Positions 63,035 to 64,000 of a stretch of DNA of 64,000 nt are shown piece after piece. The DNA comes from Oscarella lobularis. Taxonomy: Eukaryota > Porifera > Homoscleromorpha > Homosclerophorida > Oscarellidae. Position 1 is the stretch's first letter; each line of letters opens with the position of its first letter. The position numbers and the translations under genes were made by a program. The stretch spans positions 2,170,001 through 2,234,000 of the forward strand of contig NC_089178.1 in the NCBI RefSeq assembly GCF_947507565.1. Reading direction: 5' to 3'. The notes under the pieces are model-generated. The model searched no databases, was not told where the DNA came from, and saw only the letters and a program-made list of their open reading frames with translations.

Positions 63035-64000
63035 GGCATTTCGCTCTCTTCTTTCTAATTGACGCTTCTCCTCTCGGCTTCGTTTCTCTTCTATTCGTTG
63101 TCGTTCCGCTTCTTCGCGTTTTAAACGCTTCATCGTTTCCTTCCGTTCTTTCTGCTCTACAAAGCGATTCTTGACTTCTGTGAACCCGTCCTCCGAAGCG
63201 GTGGGCGAGAGAGACGACTCTTTCATGAACTCGTCGATGATGCAAACGCCAGCAGACATCAAATCTAAATTCGCTATCATTTCTTTTCCTTTCGCTGCCG
63301 CACTCTCCCGTTTCTTTCCGGACTCCCCACCTTCGTCGGCTTTACCTCGTTCCTGTTCTTTCTGTTGCCCCGAGGAGCCGCCGCCGCTGGCGCCTCCGCC
63401 ACTCCCTCCGCCACCTCCGCTTCTGCTTCCACCGGCACCACTTCCACCGTTTCCTCCTCTTCCCTGTCCTTCCCTTGGACGCTTAGATCCTCCGCCATCA
63501 GATCGATCCCGTGGATCTCGTTTAGAATCCCGTCGACTTTGCGACGACTGCCTCAGCTCGTCCTTCTCGTCGCCGCTCTCCGCGTCGCCTCCTTCCTTTC
63601 TTCTACCGTTTCGCCCGCGCTGGCTCGCGCCACTTCCAGCGGAGCCCTGTCCGCGTCCAGCGCCCCCTCTTCGTCCGCGGCCGCGCTCTTCCCCGTCCCA
63701 AGTCCTCTTCTCTTTCGTCTCACGATCTCCCTTCCGTTCGCGACTCGACTTGAAATCTCCTTCGTTTCTCCCGCGACCTTCTCCTTTTTGCGGCGGTTTT
63801 CCGGCTCTTTCATTGGCACCTCTCTTCCGCTGCTCTTTCTTCTCCCTGTCATCATAGGCGGCTTCGCTCTCTCGCTCTTTCTTTCGCCAGTCCTGCTTGT
63901 CGCTTCCCTTTCTCTCAGAGCGTTTCTCGCCGGATACCTTTTCAGGTAGAGGCTTTTTACTTCCGGCATCACTTCGTCCATGCCCAGCGCTTTTCACTTG
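61310..64000 (-). CDS. PRRC2/BAT2-like low-complexity protein, C-terminal part (runs off window)
   Basis: One frame is open to the right window edge and ends at 61310, so the N-terminus is outside. It begins Lys/Arg/Glu-rich with RGG-like and Gly/Ser-rich stretches. The DGFTEVKNRF motif follows, then a charged helix (KERKETMKRLKREEAERQR) and an alanine run. A KVWHSDEPPSTVQQAI segment comes next. The last third is rich in Pro, His and Gln, with a conserved-looking end (ELPESVKNASMEFFFENQRRSP). DGFTEV followed by a basic coiled stretch recalls PRRC2 proteins, which bind RNA and translation initiation factors in stress granules. Low complexity makes this family call moderate. The stop is 198 bp before the UBR4 start. 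Confidence 0.6.

Noticed and set aside
1-64000. CRISPR arrays, tRNA genes, bacterial operons
   Set aside because: No spaced direct-repeat array and no tRNA B-box with a fitting cloverleaf were seen. Spliced genes throughout show that the DNA is eukaryotic.

Overview
The window is eukaryotic nuclear DNA from an animal. It holds spliced genes with GT-AG introns, mostly 45-60 bp long, and the genes are packed very tightly. The gene set is metazoan: a laminin chain, a Vav-type GEF, a LOTUS/Tudor germline protein, UBR4, nuclear cap-binding NCBP1, RBM45, SDE2, NUBPL and an animal haem peroxidase. Compact genes, tiny introns and divergent but complete metazoan proteins would suit an early-branching animal. 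A homoscleromorph sponge (Oscarella- or Corticium-like) is my best guess, but this is inference and not proven by the sequence.

Layout. 1-4430: AT-rich sequence with no gene I can support. 4507-10897 (-): beta-type laminin with two tandem LF (laminin IVB) modules and no visible N-terminal LN domain. 11345-12827 (-): SDE2. 12894-15310 (+): Amt ammonium transporter, head-to-head with SDE2 across only 66 bp. 15311-16465: intergenic DNA with palindromes, unexplained. 16466-16909 (+): a 147-residue orphan ORF.

From 17088 to the right edge there are eight consecutive minus-strand genes, separated by only 51-358 bp from stop to start. In transcription order (right to left) they are: a PRRC2-like protein (running off the window edge), UBR4, a CRTAC1-like/haem-peroxidase/mucin/transmembrane fusion, NCBP1, a TDRD5/7-like LOTUS-Tudor protein, VAV, NUBPL and RBM45.

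The neighbours share no obvious pathway: cap binding, protein degradation, Rac signalling, complex I assembly and matrix biology sit together. The pattern looks like genome compaction and not a functional operon, although the 51-bp NUBPL-RBM45 gap raises the question of shared transcripts. The most unusual items are the CRTAC1-peroxidase membrane fusion, the internally duplicated laminin, a Vav that seems to lack its C1 zinc finger, and a 1.36-kb insertion in one UBR4 intron. Spliced gene spans are given from start codon to stop codon including introns. Exon joins were read by eye from splice signals and homology and were not confirmed with transcripts.
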